Assembly: GCA_902490005.1 (NCBI GenBank) | Contig: CABUCM010000019.1 | Coordinates: 1 to 50,910 of the forward strand | Length of the DNA stretch: 50,910 nt | Direction: 5' to 3' | DNA from: an uncultured Ruminiclostridium sp. | GTDB lineage: Bacteria; Bacillota; Clostridia; Oscillospirales; Acutalibacteraceae | Shown here: one piece after another, positions 49,746 through 50,910 of the stretch | Numbering within the stretch: the first letter of the stretch is position 1 | Layout: each line of letters starts with the position of its first letter | Translations under genes and position numbers: made by a program | Notes under the pieces: generated by a model | What the model saw: only the letters and a program-made list of their open reading frames with translations | Told to the model about the DNA's origin: nothing | Database searches by the model: none

Positions 49746-50828
49746 TTAAAACTGGAAGGCCACCTTGAAGTCGCCGTGCTTTCCGGTCGCATAGTCAAAC
49801 GCCTCTTTCCAGTCCTCCAGGGCAAATAAGCGGCTGACCACGCCGTCGGTTTTCAGGTTCCCGTTGGCGATGTTTTCAATGACAAAGGGGAAGCAATAGG
49901 GACTTAAATGGGCCCCCAGCACATCCAGCTCTTTCCGGTCGCCGATGATGGACCAATCCATGGTGGTAGGCTGGGCGAACACAGAGAATTCCACAAACCG
50001 GCCCAGCTTCCGAATCATCTGCATCCCTTGGGTCACGGACGACGGATGGCCGGTAGCCTCGATATAAATATCGCAGCCATAGCCGTCGGTAAGCTCCATG
50101 ATCTTTTCCACCACGTTTTCCTTGCCGGGGTTCCAAACCAGGTCCGCGCCAAAATCCTTGGCCTTCTGCAAACGCTCCTCCATCATATCCAGAACGATCA
50201 GGGTTTTGGGATTCCTCATTTTGGCGTAGGTAATCATCCCCAGGCCCAGGGTGCCCGCGCCGGAAATCACCACCACATCCTCGCTGCCGATCTGAGCGCG
50301 GTCCACACAGTGCTTGGAGCAGCCGTACGGCTCGATGAGCAGCGCGTCGGTCAGCGCCATGGAATCCGGCACCCGGTGGATTTTAGCGTGCTTGGTCTGA
50401 ATCCGGACATACTCCGCCATGCCGCCGCAAAAATCCTTGAAAAAGCCGTACATCTTGTGGGGCTGGCACATCCAGTACCTGCCGTCGTTACAGAACCTGC
50501 ACTCGCCGCAGGGGGCGATCTGGTCCACCGTAATCCGTTCCCCTAATTCGTAGCCCTTCACATTATCCCCCAGGCCCGCGATCCTGCCCAGGAACTCATG
50601 ACCCGGGGTAAACGGCGGCTCCACCCAGCTCGGCTGGGTTTCGTCTCCCCAGAACATGGAAGCGCCGTGCTGGCACTTTAAGTCTCCCGCGCAGATGCCG
50701 CAGCCCTCGGTTTTAATGATGATATCATCCGGGCCGCACTCCGGCACCGGATAAGCCGGCTCAAAACGGTAATCCGTCGCGCTGTAGGCCACCAGCGCCT
50801 TCATGGTAGATGGGACGTTCCCTTTCAT
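49746..50828 (-). CDS. Zinc-dependent MDR alcohol dehydrogenase, erythritol/L-threitol dehydrogenase-like
   Basis: A 360-residue medium-chain dehydrogenase. Catalytic zinc ligands: Cys46 in GCGICAGD and His77-Glu78 in TPGHEF. Structural zinc: Cys107, 110, 113 and 121 (PCGECRFCNDGRYWMC). NAD loop: SGAGTLGLGMITYAK. The insertion after the first Cys motif (QHGASMFWGDETQPSWVEPP) is, as I recall, typical of polyol dehydrogenases annotated as erythritol/L-threitol dehydrogenase. It starts at ATG 50828 with AAAAGGAGTG 9 bases upstream. A perfect palindrome lies 35 bases upstream. With the FGGY kinase and ROK regulator it would form a polyol-to-ketose-to-ketose-phosphate route. Confidence 0.88.
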   Translation of the reverse strand: MKGNVPSTMKALVAYSATDYRFEPAYPVPECGPDDIIIKTEGCGICAGDLKCQHGASMFWGDETQPSWVEPPFTPGHEFLGRIAGLGDNVKGYELGERITVDQIAPCGECRFCNDGRYWMCQPHKMYGFFKDFCGGMAEYVRIQTKHAKIHRVPDSMALTDALLIEPYGCSKHCVDRAQIGSEDVVVISGAGTLGLGMITYAKMRNPKTLIVLDMMEERLQKAKDFGADLVWNPGKENVVEKIMELTDGYGCDIYIEATGHPSSVTQGMQMIRKLGRFVEFSVFAQPTTMDWSIIGDRKELDVLGAHLSPYCFPFVIENIANGNLKTDGVVSRLFALEDWKEAFDYATGKHGDFKVAFQF

Positions 50829-50862
50829 GGTAAAACACTCCTTTTCGCTTTCATTGTATTAA

Positions 50863-50885
50863 TTATTTAAACCTATTTTAAATAA
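50863..50885. promoter_or_regulatory. Palindromic candidate ROK operator
   Basis: A perfect inverted repeat with 9-bp arms (TTATTTAAA / TTTAAATAA) around CCTAT, between the dehydrogenase start and a possible minus-strand -10 (TATGAT, 50898-50903). The size and AT-rich arms are like known ROK operators. Confidence 0.6.
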
Positions 50886-50910
50886 GTTTTCGCTTACATC
50901 ATAGCATTTT

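Noticed and set aside
49908..50546. 212-codon open frame on the plus strand
   Set aside because: Antisense to the zinc dehydrogenase with all zinc ligands intact; composition is typical of a GC-rich mirror frame.
1..50910. CRISPR arrays, tRNA/rRNA, insertion sequences, prophage or attachment sites
   Set aside because: No regularly spaced repeats, cloverleaf-like or rRNA-like segments, transposase, integrase or phage genes were seen.

Overview
The window reads as chromosomal DNA from an anaerobic Gram-positive Clostridia-type bacterium, probably a gut or fermenter member of the Oscillospirales/Ruminococcaceae area. This placement is inferred from strong GGAGG ribosome sites, a Gram-positive style lipoprotein ABC system, capsule-type Wzx/Wzy genes without lipid A or core genes, and the mix of SorC, ROK and GntR/LacI sugar regulators. 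I see no rRNA, tRNA, CRISPR, insertion sequence or phage gene. The left third is visibly more AT-rich than the right two thirds.

Region 1 (1-16.65 kb, all + strand) is one surface-polysaccharide cluster. It holds four clear glycosyltransferases, a polysaccharide deacetylase, an aminotransferase-like/FemAB-like fusion, a Wzx flippase, a Wzy polymerase and an unrecognised transferase-like protein. Two nucleotide-sugar modules supply it. One is for a nonulosonic (sialic-type) acid: a NeuB without its SAF domain and a NeuA fused to a KdsC-like phosphatase. The other is for a CDP-6-deoxyhexose: RfbF, RfbG, an SDR and an RmlC-family epimerase. A perfect 14-bp terminator ends the cluster.

Region 2 (16.7-33.5 kb) is a catabolic island around a GntR/LacI-hybrid regulator. 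On the minus strand an operon encodes an aconitase X pair, a TIM-barrel epimerase, a fumarate-reductase-like flavoprotein with an altered active site, and a mannose-6-phosphate-isomerase-like cupin. On the plus strand, after a canonical promoter, come a Gfo/Idh/MocA dehydrogenase, a TIM-barrel isomerase, a DapA-family lyase, a class II aldolase, an SDR, a sugar ABC importer without its ATPase, and a second Gfo/Idh/MocA enzyme. Together these look like import, oxidation/epimerisation, dehydration and retro-aldol cleavage of an unidentified sugar, sugar acid or glycoside.

Region 3 (33.6-44.3 kb) is a divergent locus centred on a SorC-family regulator. SorC, lipoate ligase, an iron alcohol dehydrogenase and a xylulokinase-type kinase are on the minus strand. 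A metallo-beta-lactamase-fold hydrolase and a 2-oxoacid/acetoin-dehydrogenase-type complex (E1 alpha, E1 beta, E2, E3) are on the plus strand. The E2 has lost the HxxxDG acyltransferase motif, which makes this the most unusual system in the window. Region 4 (44.3-50.9 kb) holds a hairpin-rich non-coding stretch, an AEC-family transporter behind two small membrane proteins, and an FGGY kinase / ROK regulator / erythritol-threitol-dehydrogenase-like set with a perfect palindromic candidate operator at the window edge.
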